Origin: Heterotrichella gracilis
Taxonomy: Eukaryota > Sar > Xanthophyceae > Tribonematales > Xanthonemataceae
NCBI GenBank assembly: GCA_032358255.1
Contig: JAULBX010026219.1
Span: 1-51,001 of the forward strand
Direction of reading: 5' to 3'
Length of the DNA: 51,001 bases
Shown: piece after piece, positions 11,497 to 19,314 of the stretch
Layout of the letters: every line of letters starts with the position of its first letter
How positions within the stretch are numbered: the stretch's first letter is position 1
The notes under the pieces: model-generated
The model's database searches: none
The model's input: the letters and a program-made list of their open reading frames with translations, nothing else
What the model was told of the DNA's origin: nothing
Translations under genes and position numbers: made by a program

Positions 11497-11620
11497 TGTC
11501 AGTTCGAGTAATTTCGGAGCGAAAGCGTAGAAATGTATCGAGAACTGTGGCAGAAGTTCTCGATACTCCCGATAGCTATCGGGATTTGCAAGAGGCAGGC
11601 AAAATCTACTCGAACTGACA
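11497..11620. repeat. TGTCAGTTCGAG-type nested palindromic repeat
   Basis: Terminal arms TGTCAGTTCGAGTA (11497-11510) and TACTCGAACTGACA (11607-11620) are perfect inverted repeats. Inside are a second inverted pair, TATCGAGAACT (11536-11546) with AGTTCTCGATA (11555-11565), and a perfect palindrome CCCGATAGCTATCGGG (11568-11583). The unit is about 124 bases and would fold into a long branched hairpin. It resembles, from memory, a dispersed intergenic repeat known from flavobacterial genomes. It has no gene of its own. Confidence 0.85.
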
Positions 11621-11704
11621 GGGTTCTTGATATTATTCTCAATGTGCATCGCTGGGAAGACAGTTTTAGTCCCTAAATATAAAGTAAAATTCCACATTAT
11701 TTGG

Positions 11705-11712
11705 TACATTTG
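11705..11712 (+). promoter_or_regulatory. Putative -7 box for lhgO (TACATTTG)
   Basis: The sequence matches the Bacteroidota -7 consensus TAnnTTTG and ends 11 bases before the lhgO ATG. No clear -33 element was identified, so the call rests on the -7 match and position. Confidence 0.55.
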
Positions 11713-11723
11713 TTATCGCATTT

Positions 11724-12941
11724 ATGGAAACTAATTTTGATATTATCATCGTAGGCGGAGGCATTGTAGGTCTTGCAACGGCTTATAAACTCACCCTCCA
11801 ACATCCTAATAAAAAGATCCTGGTTTTAGAGAAAGAAAAGGAAGTGGCGGCGCATCAAACCGGACATAATAGTGGGGTGATTCATAGCGGAATTTATTAT
11901 AAGCCGGGATCTTATAAAGCCGTGAATTGCGTAAATGGACGTCGCGAATTAGTGCAGTTTGCCAAAGACTATCATATTCCACACGATATTTGCGGAAAGA
12001 TCATTGTGGCCACCGAAGAAAGTGAGTTGGCTCACATGAACAAAGTGTACAACAACGGTATTGCCAATGGGGTTGAAGATATTGAGATCATTGATGCCAA
12101 ACGCATCAAAGAAATTGAACCACACTGCGAAGGCATTGCCGGAATATGGGTAGGATGCACCGGAATTATTGATTATACCGACGTTGCCAAAAAATATGTG
12201 GAGTTAATTCACGCTAAAAATAATGGCAGCAAAGTGCTTACTTCTCAAAAGGTAACCGGATTTGAGCACAGTGCCAATTCAACTACCGTTATTACTGAGA
12301 CTCATAAATTCACCGGAAACTATATTATTACCACTGCCGGTTTACAAGCCGACCGCATCACTAAAAAAGAAGGAACCAAAACAGATTCAGCGATTGTTGG
12401 CTTCAGAGGCGATTATTATGATCTCACCGAGAAAGGTTTAAGTAAGGTGAAAAATTTAATTTATCCTGTGCCTAATCCAAAATTTCCATTCTTAGGGGTT
12501 CACTTTACCCGCATGATCAAAGGAGGTACAGAATGTGGTCCGAATGCGGTATTTGTTTTTGACCGTGAGGGTTACAGTAAAACTTCTTTCAGCTTAAAAG
12601 ATACCGTGGATGCTTTTGCCTACAAAGGCACCTGGAAATTTTTTGGGAAACACTGGCGTTTTGGAATGGATGAATACCGCGGAGCATTTAGTAAACCGTA
12701 TTTTTTAAATCGTTTACGTAAATTAATTCCGGGTTTACAAATGGATGATATTGTGGCAGCGCGTTGCGGGATCAGAGCCATGGCCTTAGGTCCGGATGGA
12801 GAAATGTTAGATGATTTTAAGATCGAAAAACACGGCAATGCTTTGCATGTGATCAATAGTCCGAGTCCTGCTGCTACCGCTAGTTTGGCGTATGGGAATG
12901 AGATTGCGGTGATGGCTACTGAGTACTTTAATCTAAAATAG
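11724..12941 (+). CDS. lhgO: L-2-hydroxyglutarate oxidase / dehydrogenase
   Basis: The 405-residue FAD-dependent oxidoreductase oxidises L-2-hydroxyglutarate to 2-oxoglutarate, with electrons passing to oxygen or the quinone pool. The N-terminal FAD dinucleotide-binding motif GGGIVGLATA is near residues 12-21, followed by the characteristic HQTGHNSGVIHSGIYYKPGS stretch. The C-terminus has CGIRAMALGPDGEMLDDF and SPSPAATASLAYG, typical of LhgO. Length is usual. The ATG at 11724 follows a TAnnTTTG box. The enzyme removes a toxic by-product of malate dehydrogenase and lactate dehydrogenase side reactions. The FAH-family neighbour is divergent, and a functional link is not shown. Confidence 0.93.
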   Translation: METNFDIIIVGGGIVGLATAYKLTLQHPNKKILVLEKEKEVAAHQTGHNSGVIHSGIYYKPGSYKAVNCVNGRRELVQFAKDYHIPHDICGKIIVATEESELAHMNKVYNNGIANGVEDIEIIDAKRIKEIEPHCEGIAGIWVGCTGIIDYTDVAKKYVELIHAKNNGSKVLTSQKVTGFEHSANSTTVITETHKFTGNYIITTAGLQADRITKKEGTKTDSAIVGFRGDYYDLTEKGLSKVKNLIYPVPNPKFPFLGVHFTRMIKGGTECGPNAVFVFDREGYSKTSFSLKDTVDAFAYKGTWKFFGKHWRFGMDEYRGAFSKPYFLNRLRKLIPGLQMDDIVAARCGIRAMALGPDGEMLDDFKIEKHGNALHVINSPSPAATASLAYGNEIAVMATEYFNLK

Positions 12942-12954
12942 AACAATAAAAATA

Positions 12955-13100
12955 AACACAGAGGCTCTGGGACACAGAGTCACAAAGAGAAAATGAGTGA
13001 CATCACAGCATGTCCTTGTTTAAAAAAGAAAACAAACAATTAAAACACACAGAGAATAAATATCACCTCAGTGCCTTTGTGCCTCAGTGTCTCTGTGTCG
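12955..13100. repeat. Inverted pair of CACAGAG-type repeats between lhgO and dapA
   Basis: The left part (12955-12994) uses units such as ACACAGAGGCTCTGGG and ACACAGAGTCACAAAG. The right part (13066-13100) reads as their degenerate reverse complement (CTCAGTGCCTTTGTGCCTCAGTGTCTCTGTGTC, given in summary). Together they could form a large imperfect hairpin in the 173-base spacer. No gene is present. Confidence 0.7.
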
Positions 13101-13114
13101 AAACAAAATAAGCT

Positions 13115-13996
13115 ATGAGAAACAAAAATTTAAGAGGAACCGGAGTAGCGATTGTTACACCATTCGATAAAAAAGGAAACGTTGATACCAAAGGATTAAC
13201 GGCTATTGTGAAACATTTACACGAAGGTAAAGTGGAATACATTGTGGTTTTAGGAACTACCGGTGAAAGTGTGACCTTGAGTAAGGAGGAGAAAAAATTA
13301 GTGATTGATACCGTTGTTAAGGCCAATAATAAAAAATTACCATTAGTTTTAGGTATTGGTGGAAACAATACGGCTGAAGTGGTTGAAACAATCAAACACA
13401 CAGACTTGAAGGACTTTGAAGCCATCTTATCTGTTGCGCCGTATTATAACAAACCCAATCAGGAAGGCTATTACCAGCACTACAAAGCGGTATCAAAGGC
13501 TACTAAAAAAGATATTATTTTATATAACGTACCCGGACGTACCGGAAGTAATGTGACCTGGGAAACTCAGGTACGTATTGCCAAAGATTTTAAGAACATT
13601 GTGGCTACCAAAGAAGCCAGTGGGAATATGGAACAGATCATGAAAGTGATCAAAAACAAACCAAAAGATTTTATGGTAATTAGTGGGGATGACAATTTAA
13701 CGCTCCCGATTATTGCTGCAGGTGGAGACGGTGTGATCTCAGTGGTTGCGAATGCTTTCCCAAAAGATTATTCGGAAATGGTGCGTTTATGTTTAAAACA
13801 CAAATTTACGGAAGCTCAAAAATTACATTATGGTTTGGTTGATATTACCGATCAATTGTTTGCTGATGGAAATCCGGGTGGTATAAAGTACGCACTCAGC
13901 TTGTTAAAAAAATGCGATGCATATGTACGTCTACCTCTGTGCGAACCGAATGACAAGGTAAAACAAAGCTTAGCTCAGCTCATTAAACATTACTAG
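13115..13996 (+). CDS. dapA: 4-hydroxy-tetrahydrodipicolinate synthase
   Basis: The 293-residue TIM-barrel class I aldolase condenses pyruvate with L-aspartate semialdehyde in the lysine/meso-diaminopimelate pathway. The Schiff-base lysine is Lys166 in ATKEASG. Catalytic Tyr137 is in ILYNVPGRTG, and the GTTGES motif is at residues 47-52. Tyr110-Tyr111 lies at the place of the interface tyrosine. Length matches the family (about 290). The ATG at 13115 directly precedes the conserved RGTGVAIVTPF segment. It supplies diaminopimelate for peptidoglycan, in line with mpl elsewhere in the window. The alpha/beta hydrolase gene follows after 42 bases. Confidence 0.96.
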   Translation: MRNKNLRGTGVAIVTPFDKKGNVDTKGLTAIVKHLHEGKVEYIVVLGTTGESVTLSKEEKKLVIDTVVKANNKKLPLVLGIGGNNTAEVVETIKHTDLKDFEAILSVAPYYNKPNQEGYYQHYKAVSKATKKDIILYNVPGRTGSNVTWETQVRIAKDFKNIVATKEASGNMEQIMKVIKNKPKDFMVISGDDNLTLPIIAAGGDGVISVVANAFPKDYSEMVRLCLKHKFTEAQKLHYGLVDITDQLFADGNPGGIKYALSLLKKCDAYVRLPLCEPNDKVKQSLAQLIKHY

Positions 13997-14038
13997 TTTA
14001 AGCAAATTCTGATATCAAACTCTTTTAATGGTAAACTG

Positions 14039-14989
14039 ATGTACAGAATTTATTTTATCGGACTTTTTCTTCTTCAATCATTGTTAAGCGCTCAGGAAAA
14101 AAAGCCTTTAGTGCTTCGTTGGCAAGAAAAAAAAGTCGCGAAACACATTCACACCTTTACGACTCACGATAGTCTGATAGAGACCACAGAAGCCAGAATT
14201 CATGTGCATTATTCAAATGATGGTCGTAAACCCTATCTTTTGTTATTGCATGGTATGGGAGTAGATGGTCAAACAAACTGGTACAAGCAGATCAAAAGCC
14301 TTTCAAAACATTATAATTTGATCATACCTGATTTGATCTATTTTGGAAAAAGCAAAGCAATAAAGGAAGATTTTTCGGTTGAGTTTCAGGCAAGACAGAT
14401 GCATGAAGTTCTTGTAAAACTGGGCATTCAACAAGATGTTCATGTGATGGGTTTTAGTTATGGAGGACTCACAGCGGCGGTTTACAATGAACTTTATCCC
14501 TCCAAGAATGGCAAACTCATTTTAATGGATGCGCCGGTAAAGTTTTATTCGACCCAATTAGCAAATGATCTGGCTAAGCTGGCGGGAGTTGACAGTATGA
14601 AGAATATTATTGTTCCGCAAAATTTAAAAGAGTTTTCCGCCTTAGAAAAAGCTGTACTCTCACGCAAAATGCCCATTTCAAAGAAACAAAAATTGAAAAT
14701 TATCCGGTATTATTTTGTTCCTACTTTATCTATAAGATTAAATCAATTAAACTATCTCCAACAAGAAGAAAAGAGATATCAAAATTACACGTACAACCTT
14801 GAAAGGACTGTCACACTTCTCATTTGGGGCGCCAAAGACGGGGTAGTTCCTTTATCGGTTGGAGAAGAACTACACCGCGCATTTCCACAAAGCACCCAAT
14901 TGGTGGTTTATAAAAAGGCAAAACATGATGTGCATTTTCGTTACGCCAAAAAATTAAACAAAACGGTGTTAGAATTTTTAAAGAATTAA
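14039..14989 (+). CDS. Exported alpha/beta hydrolase
   Basis: The 316-residue protein has a signal peptide of about 18 residues ending in LLSAQ. The alpha/beta hydrolase fold shows the oxyanion HGMGVDG segment near residue 71, the nucleophile elbow GFSYGG with Ser140, Asp267 in WGAKDGVVP and His296 in AKHDVHF. This makes a complete catalytic triad. It is probably periplasmic or envelope-associated. The fold is shared by esterases, lipases, haloalkane dehalogenases and C-C hydrolases, so the substrate stays open. It lies 42 bases after dapA on the same strand and may be cotranscribed, although no metabolic link is evident. Confidence 0.88.
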   Translation: MYRIYFIGLFLLQSLLSAQEKKPLVLRWQEKKVAKHIHTFTTHDSLIETTEARIHVHYSNDGRKPYLLLLHGMGVDGQTNWYKQIKSLSKHYNLIIPDLIYFGKSKAIKEDFSVEFQARQMHEVLVKLGIQQDVHVMGFSYGGLTAAVYNELYPSKNGKLILMDAPVKFYSTQLANDLAKLAGVDSMKNIIVPQNLKEFSALEKAVLSRKMPISKKQKLKIIRYYFVPTLSIRLNQLNYLQQEEKRYQNYTYNLERTVTLLIWGAKDGVVPLSVGEELHRAFPQSTQLVVYKKAKHDVHFRYAKKLNKTVLEFLKN

Positions 14990-15031
14990 AAAAAAACCAT
15001 GCACGAGTATGGAAGCTTTTCACTAATTTTA

Positions 15032-15066
15032 CTTAAGTGAGGGGTATTAATATATCCCCATTTAAG
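15032..15066 (+). promoter_or_regulatory. Hairpin in the leader of the PyrR-like gene
   Basis: CTTAA and GGGG at 15032-15044 face CCCC and TTAAG at 15056-15066, giving an interrupted stem around TATTAATATA. It ends 24 bases before the ATG at 15091. There is no T-run, so it is not an obvious terminator. A regulatory role is only a possibility. Confidence 0.35.
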
Positions 15067-15090
15067 CAGGTTTATTCAATTCTTAATGCC

Positions 15091-15594
15091 ATGACAAAAG
15101 TAAAAATTTTAGATACGATCGAAATCCATCAGAAGATCAATCGTCTCGCCTTTCAAGTATATGAAAATAATTTTTCGGAAAAAGAGATTTTTGTTGTAGG
15201 CATAGATGGCAACGGCTACAAGGTGGCTATGTTGATCTGTGAAAAATTAAAAAAAATATCGCCTCTGAAAATTACCGTTGGAAAAATAAAAGTAAACAAA
15301 GACAAACCATGGGAAGGCGATCCGGCTATTGATTTTACTGAAAAAGATTTTGTGAATAAAACCATTGTTCTGGTGGATGATGTTTTGAACAGTGGAAAAA
15401 CCCTCATGTATGCTGTTAAATTATTTTTGGATAAACCGGTAAAAAAGATCAATACCGTGGTGTTGGTTGATAGAAGTCATACCCGATTTCCGGTGAAGGC
15501 CGATTACGTAGGATTAACACTAAGTACTACCTTACAAGAACACATAGAAGCTGATTTTTCAAAGAAAAATAAGGAAGTTGTATTCCTAAGTTAA
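15091..15594 (+). CDS. PyrR-like phosphoribosyltransferase
   Basis: The 167-residue type I phosphoribosyltransferase has the PRPP-binding loop VLVDDVLNSGKT near residues 95-106. The later segment VLVDRSHTRFPVKADYVG resembles PyrR, which in some bacteria regulates pyrimidine genes and has weak uracil phosphoribosyltransferase activity. RNA-binding activity cannot be judged from sequence, and no PyrR anti-terminator consensus was seen upstream. I prefer the ATG at 15091 over a GTG at 15037, because the extra 18 residues lie over a hairpin and the conserved part begins with KILDTIEIHQKINRLAF. Its stop is one base before the TTG of the SpoIIE-type gene, so the two are probably one transcript. Confidence 0.85.
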   Translation: MTKVKILDTIEIHQKINRLAFQVYENNFSEKEIFVVGIDGNGYKVAMLICEKLKKISPLKITVGKIKVNKDKPWEGDPAIDFTEKDFVNKTIVLVDDVLNSGKTLMYAVKLFLDKPVKKINTVVLVDRSHTRFPVKADYVGLTLSTTLQEHIEADFSKKNKEVVFLS

Positions 15595-15595
15595 A

Positions 15596-16831
15596 TTGCC
15601 ACAAGGGACTAAAATATCGAAGCAAAAAAAGATCCAGGATCTTAAATTAAATGCCTTGTTGGAAGTCACTAAGGCAATCAATAATAATTTCTCAACGGCG
15701 CAGTTATTAGATCTGTATCAGGAAATTCTTGAAAACCGCCTGGGCGTTGGTAAATTAGTGCTTTTTCATCATGAAAATGAGTGGAAATGTATTTTAAAAT
15801 ATGGTATTGATGCACAATTTAATCACATGGAATTTGAGGAAGAACTACTTTCCATTAGTGAAATTGAAACCATCACCTTTAGTAAAGGCGAATTAAGTAA
15901 AAGTTTTGAAATTGTTATTCCGGTGTTCCATAAACAAACGCCTTTAGCTTATGTGCTTCTAGGAGATGTGAATCAGGAAAAGCTGGAATTAAGCGCTGCC
16001 ATCAAACATTTGCCCTATGTGCAAACCCTCACCAATATTATTGTGGTGGCCATTGAGAACAAAAAATTATTTAAAGACAATATTCAACGTGCTCAAATAA
16101 AAAAGGAATTGGAGCTTGCACAAAGCATGCAGCAAATGCTCTTCCCTCATGAATTGCCGAATACAGAATCGCTTCAAGTGGCTGCAAAATATTTGCCACA
16201 TCAACAAGTTGGCGGTGATTATTACGATTTTATAAAATTGAACAACCACGAGTTCGTTTTTTGTATGGCAGATGTGAGTGGCAAAGGAATAGCTGCTGCG
16301 CTTTTGATGAGCAATATGCAAGCCACCTTGCACAGTCTGATCAATTACACTCACAACCTGAAGGATATTACTTTAGAGCTCAACAAACGCGTCATAGACA
16401 ACACTAAATCGGAAAAATTTGTCTCTTTGTTTATTGCGAAACTCAACACAAAGAGTCAGCAGTTCAGTTATATCAATGCCGGACATAATCCTCCCCTATT
16501 CTATTATGAAAACAAATTCAGAGAATTGAATAAAGGCTGTGTTATTTTAGGGGTGAGTGAAAACTTAAGTCAGATTCAGGTTGAAACCTTTAATTATACT
16601 TCCGAATTTACCTTGGTGTGTTACACCGATGGCCTTACAGATACTGCTAATTCAGCAGATGATAATTTAAGCATCGAATCTTTAAAAGAACTTGTAGTTA
16701 ATCACAATCACCAAAAGCCGGAAGCCATAAACGATGCTATTTTAGCTTATGCCACCGAGTTTAAAGGCGATAATGAGTTTCCGGATGATATTGCCTTGCT
16801 TAGTTTAAAGGTGTCGGATCTGAATTTTTAA
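15596..16831 (+). CDS. Cytoplasmic PP2C/SpoIIE-type serine phosphatase with N-terminal sensor-like region
   Basis: The 411-residue protein has about 180 N-terminal residues that look like a degenerate GAF-type sensor, starting with the KLNALLEVTKAINNNFS helix. An amphipathic linker (ELELAQSMQQMLFP) leads into a SpoIIE phosphatase domain at about 190-411. Metal-binding motifs are GGDYYDF near 205, ADVSGKGIAAALLM and DDIALL near the end. Proteins of this type dephosphorylate anti-sigma-factor antagonists in partner-switch pathways. The TTG start at 15596 is chosen because no ATG occurs in the first 80 codons and homologous sequence begins at once. Its last 32 bases overlap the end of the convergent O-antigen ligase gene. 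Confidence 0.87.
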   Translation: MPQGTKISKQKKIQDLKLNALLEVTKAINNNFSTAQLLDLYQEILENRLGVGKLVLFHHENEWKCILKYGIDAQFNHMEFEEELLSISEIETITFSKGELSKSFEIVIPVFHKQTPLAYVLLGDVNQEKLELSAAIKHLPYVQTLTNIIVVAIENKKLFKDNIQRAQIKKELELAQSMQQMLFPHELPNTESLQVAAKYLPHQQVGGDYYDFIKLNNHEFVFCMADVSGKGIAAALLMSNMQATLHSLINYTHNLKDITLELNKRVIDNTKSEKFVSLFIAKLNTKSQQFSYINAGHNPPLFYYENKFRELNKGCVILGVSENLSQIQVETFNYTSEFTLVCYTDGLTDTANSADDNLSIESLKELVVNHNHQKPEAINDAILAYATEFKGDNEFPDDIALLSLKVSDLNF

Positions 16832-18278
16832 GCTCGACTTTTTCTTTTTGCTTTTTCGGATAATAAATATCAAAGCAAACTAAGGCGGCAAGAAAGGCCC
16901 AGAAAGGCAATGAGAGTTTATCGGTATCTAGAAAATTATTGATAAATCCGTGCACAAAATAAGTCATGATTCCTAAAAAGAGCCCTATACACAAAATTCG
17001 ATCATCATGATCTTGGAGGGAATAAACCAGTTTATAACCCAATGAGGTGACATAAAACAACAGAACGATCACAATCAACAAACCAAGTATTCCTTGTTCT
17101 GACAATGGTCCAAGATATTCACTGTGCGCATTTCCAACCGTACCAAAATTAGTACTGATAATAGTAAGATCGCGACTTAACTGATACGGTGCGTACTTAA
17201 ACATATAAGTGCCGGGACCCCAGCCAAACACCGGCTTGTCTTGCCACATGCGGATGGCACAGCTCCAGCGATTTAATCGCTCCAGATTGGAGGCCTCGGT
17301 GGAAATGTTCAACATGGATTCGATGTTATTGGCGAATCCACCTTTTGCATCCTGATCGTTTTTATTTAAGATCATAATGATCTCAGTCTGAAAGGCCAAA
17401 AACAAACCAATCAAGGTAAAAAAGGTAATGAATAATGTTCTGAATTTGATCTTGAGCCAAAGGGTTAATAGGATTGCCAAGGCTACCGCCAGACTGGCCC
17501 AGCCGGCGCGGGCAAAAGATAATACAATGGCTAACATAAACATGCCAAACAATATAAAGGAAAGTAACTTGATGTTTTTAGAAAGAGATTTCATGAACCA
17601 AAATGAAACCATTACCGGAATAAACATGGCCAAAGCAGCACCATAAGCGGTGTGATCATTGTAAAATGGAGAAACGATCCAGTCCGCTATTTTTTCATCA
17701 AAATTAAAGCGTGCATGCGAAACAGTGGTATAGATCACTACAATGGCTAAGGCCACAGAATAGGCCAATACAAAGGTGATGATGTTTTTTCTGTTTTGAA
17801 ACAAGTGTGGTATGATGATGTAACAACTAAAAATAAACCACAAGCGCGAAACAAGGTATTTGAAGGAGATCACCAGATCGGTGCTGGTACACGCGGTTAC
17901 AAACATCCAAAGCAACTGAAAGGCAATTAAAAGTGTCAATGGATGATTAAGGAATTTTTTATCGGTAACTGTTTTTTGAAAGTGCACTAGGATATATACC
18001 AACATGATACCAAACATGATTGGTTCGGTAGGCAGGCTCAGGTCAGGTCCTTCCGTTAAACCCAATTCTTTTAAGGAGACTGCTAAAGGTGTGCAAAAAG
18101 CCAAAAAATAGACCAGATTTTGTAAATGAAAAATGGCGGTGTATATAATAAAAAGAGCAAATGGTAAAAAATTATATGGATAAAAATAGCCTTTCTTATA
18201 TACCATGATGTAGGCATTCCCTAAAATATAGGCAAGCATAACAAATGGAAATAAATATGCTTTCAGGTTTTTGGTCAA
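16800..18278 (-). CDS. O-antigen ligase/polymerase (Wzy/WaaL) family membrane protein
   Basis: The 492-residue protein has about ten to twelve hydrophobic segments. A long periplasmic loop holds the conserved WQDKPVFGWGPGTYMF and GNAHSEYLGPLSEQGILG motifs, the hallmark of the Wzy_C/O-antigen ligase family. It would either polymerise oligosaccharide repeat units or attach glycan to a lipid acceptor in the inner membrane. Sequence alone cannot separate these. It is the last gene of a minus-strand set with the flippase and the Wzz-like protein, 42 bases after the latter. Its 3' end overlaps the convergent phosphatase gene by 32 bases. Confidence 0.9.
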   Translation of the reverse strand: MTKNLKAYLFPFVMLAYILGNAYIMVYKKGYFYPYNFLPFALFIIYTAIFHLQNLVYFLAFCTPLAVSLKELGLTEGPDLSLPTEPIMFGIMLVYILVHFQKTVTDKKFLNHPLTLLIAFQLLWMFVTACTSTDLVISFKYLVSRLWFIFSCYIIIPHLFQNRKNIITFVLAYSVALAIVVIYTTVSHARFNFDEKIADWIVSPFYNDHTAYGAALAMFIPVMVSFWFMKSLSKNIKLLSFILFGMFMLAIVLSFARAGWASLAVALAILLTLWLKIKFRTLFITFFTLIGLFLAFQTEIIMILNKNDQDAKGGFANNIESMLNISTEASNLERLNRWSCAIRMWQDKPVFGWGPGTYMFKYAPYQLSRDLTIISTNFGTVGNAHSEYLGPLSEQGILGLLIVIVLLFYVTSLGYKLVYSLQDHDDRILCIGLFLGIMTYFVHGFINNFLDTDKLSLPFWAFLAALVCFDIYYPKKQKEKVELKNSDPTPLN

Positions 18279-18320
18279 GGCCTTAATTTTTAATTATTGA
18301 ACACCAAAAATGTGCAAAAA

Positions 18321-19313
18321 CTAAAGTTCTTTTTTACTGAATCGTTCTCTGAACAAAAGATAAAACAAGCCCATTACATTGGCAGCAATTACCCCTATGA
18401 GAATAATGACGATGCGTTTTGGTCTTGCCTTAAACTCATCAGCTTTTGCCCTTTCCACCACAAATTTAATTGGGATGATGGAATTGTAATTCACTAAGGC
18501 TTCATCATACTTCATTTTAATGTCCGGGTATTTTGAAGCATATCTTTCTAAATTACTTTTAATATTGATGTAGGCTCCCCCGTATTTTTGAAAGGTTTCT
18601 AATTTTTCTTCCAATCGTTTCATGGCAGCCTGATCGTTCTTTTCAATGGCGTTGGCATAATTTTTAGAATAGGCCTTCACTTGAACAGTGTAATCTAAAA
18701 CACCCATTGCCCTGAGAACATCCAAACTATCTTCCAGAATTTTCATGCGCTTAAGTGTACTATCATATTCAGTCTTAACGATTTTTAAAACACCGGCACT
18801 GAGTTTTCTGTTCATATCAAAACGCACTGAATCCACATAATCAGATATGCCATTGGCGACAAATGCGGCACTGTCAGCGGTGTAATCATATACTTCCACT
18901 TTCACACTGTTGTATTCTGTTCGTTTGATCACTACCTGATCATCCCACTTTTGTTTTAAATAATGCAAAGCAAAAATAGTATCTGTAATTTTCCAGCGTT
19001 CCCATAAATGAAAAGCGTCGGCTACTTTTAATTTTAACGCATCATTTTGTAACAGCTGCATGAGTTTTTCACAGTCATCTGCATCACCAAACATCATATA
19101 ATCTTCCTGATTTCCGGCATTGGCTTCTATGACCAATTTAGAGACTGAAAACTGACGTGCCGGGAACAAAATTGCCGTCGACTTATACTGTTTGGGCATC
19201 AAAAAGGCAATGATACCCGAAACAAGCGCTGCAGCTATAGTGATTCTGAAGAAGATCTTTCTCCATTTCATAATTCTTACGATCAGATCTTTTGCTGAAA
19301 TATTTTCTACCAT
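18321..19313 (-). CDS. Wzz-like chain-length determinant / polysaccharide co-polymerase
   Basis: The 330-residue protein has the layout of a polysaccharide co-polymerase. It has an N-terminal membrane helix near residues 20-38 and a following MPKQYKSTAILFP segment typical of Wzz. The central region is about 250 residues, helical and charged, likely coiled coil in the periplasm. A second membrane helix lies near 304-322, ending in a short basic tail. No Walker kinase motif is present, so it is not a fused Wzc kinase. It would control glycan chain length together with the adjacent polymerase. One base separates it from the flippase stop, indicating tight coexpression. Confidence 0.85.
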   Translation of the reverse strand: MVENISAKDLIVRIMKWRKIFFRITIAAALVSGIIAFLMPKQYKSTAILFPARQFSVSKLVIEANAGNQEDYMMFGDADDCEKLMQLLQNDALKLKVADAFHLWERWKITDTIFALHYLKQKWDDQVVIKRTEYNSVKVEVYDYTADSAAFVANGISDYVDSVRFDMNRKLSAGVLKIVKTEYDSTLKRMKILEDSLDVLRAMGVLDYTVQVKAYSKNYANAIEKNDQAAMKRLEEKLETFQKYGGAYINIKSNLERYASKYPDIKMKYDEALVNYNSIIPIKFVVERAKADEFKARPKRIVIILIGVIAANVMGLFYLLFRERFSKKEL

Positions 19314-19314
19314 G

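Noticed and set aside
11488..11709. Minus-strand open frame of 73 codons upstream of lhgO
   Set aside because: It runs through the nested palindromic repeat at 11497-11620 and would be the translation of repeat DNA.
15032..15066. Hairpin considered as a PyrR-type attenuator or riboswitch
   Set aside because: No PyrR-binding consensus, no T-run and no known riboswitch core. It is kept only as a low-confidence leader hairpin.
15037..15090. GTG start for the PyrR-like gene
   Set aside because: It would place a hairpin within the coding part and add residues without family resemblance. The ATG at 15091 fits better.
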